Both the position numbers and the translations under genes were made by a program. The notes below the pieces were generated by a model. That model did not search any database. It was given only the letters and a program-made list of their open reading frames with translations, and had not been told where the DNA came from. Shown here piece after piece: positions 63,948 to 64,000 of a stretch of DNA of 64,000 bases. Origin of the DNA: Lamellibrachia satsuma (taxonomy: Eukaryota; Annelida; Polychaeta; Sabellida; Siboglinidae); contig BSQZ01000018.1 in NCBI GenBank assembly GCA_033239005.1, positions 1 to 64,000 of the forward strand, in the 5' to 3' direction. How positions within the stretch are numbered: position 1 is the first letter of the stretch; each line of letters starts with the position of its first letter.

Positions 63948-64000
63948 GAATTCAAGACCTACTAAGGTGCCTGTGACATATTTTGTAGCCAAGATGTCAT
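63948..64000. repeat. Partial monomer at the right edge
   Basis: The last unit is cut at 53 bp by the window edge, after 'gatgtcat'. No change in sequence announces an array end, so the satellite continues to the right. Confidence 0.95.

Larger units (their letters stand above)
1..64000. repeat. ~202-bp tandem satellite array filling the window
   Basis: The same unit, opening with GAATTCAAGACC, recurs without interruption at 1, 201, 404, 607, 810, 1012, 1214, 1416 and onward to 63948. Spacing is mostly 200-205 bp, giving about 316 copies, all in one orientation. One copy has 78 G+C in 200 bp by hand count. No unique sequence, inverted segment or inserted element separates any two copies. Long arrays of nucleosome-length AT-rich monomers are typical of centromeric or other constitutive heterochromatin in eukaryotes; that role is inferred from the form alone. 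I do not recognise the family. Nearly every unit has an EcoRI site, so EcoRI digestion should release a ladder based on ~202 bp. Confidence 0.98.
40682..64000. repeat. Heterogeneous mixed-variant domain of the array
   Basis: From about 40.7 kb the monomers change abruptly. B-type bases (gatgCcatg, gaagtTtgtttc, aactGaaaaag, aaatGaattgggg, tttcaTagg, tttaaTtgcag) appear in many units, often as A/B mosaics. Private indels become common: 'acgtGgtaaatg' at 41041 and 43281, 'ttttAcaacctagcc' near 44026, 'gaattTaatagc' at 46833. Unit length and orientation are unchanged, so this is the same array and not a junction with another sequence. Diversity is highest at about 40.7-48 kb and falls somewhat after about 54 kb. 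The pattern fits an array margin or an older, less homogenised sub-array. Confidence 0.88.

Noticed and set aside
1..64000. CRISPR array
   Set aside because: The repeats are ~202 bp and contiguous, with no unique spacers and no cas genes.
1..64000. tRNA, 5S rRNA or SINE-type Pol III unit
   Set aside because: No A-box/B-box pair (no GGTTCGA-like motif), no cloverleaf, and no terminal poly(A) or target-site duplications.

Overview
The whole window is one uninterrupted satellite-DNA array. A unit of about 202 bp (most copies 200-205 bp) is repeated head to tail, always in the same orientation, roughly 316 times. I see no gene, tRNA, rRNA, transposon, CRISPR array or unique spacer on either strand. 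The organism is a eukaryote, because tens of kilobases of one nucleosome-length, AT-rich monomer is the signature of centromeric, pericentromeric or heterochromatic satellite DNA. I do not recognise the family and cannot name the species. By hand count one monomer is about 39% G+C and holds only 2 CpG where about 7.6 are expected, with TpG and CpA in excess. This fits a genome that methylates CpG, such as a vertebrate or a plant.

Layout. Positions 1-40681 (about 201 units) are highly homogeneous A-type monomers. Differences are mostly in the lengths of two short A runs. The exceptions are a full B-type copy at 201-403 and diverged copies near 1.8-2.4 kb, 9.5-9.9 kb, 20.0-20.2 kb and 28.5-29.6 kb, plus one scrambled unit at 25.3 kb. 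At 40682-40937 a rearranged 256-bp unit marks an abrupt change. From there to 64000 (about 114 units) the array is heterogeneous: A-type, B-type, A/B recombinants and a rarer C-type are interspersed, with many private indels and a second badly scrambled unit at 53544-53796. Diversity is greatest at about 40.7-48 kb. The array runs off the right edge in mid-monomer; the left edge begins exactly on the GAATTC that opens each unit.

There is no gene network to describe. What can be read is array evolution: homogenisation in one domain, mixing of variant families in the other, block duplications with 3-unit and 8-unit spacing, and alleles that combine two variants and may be either conversion products or assembly-consensus artefacts. 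Short open frames of about 60-130 codons occur on both strands, but they are by-products of the repeat and I do not annotate them as genes.
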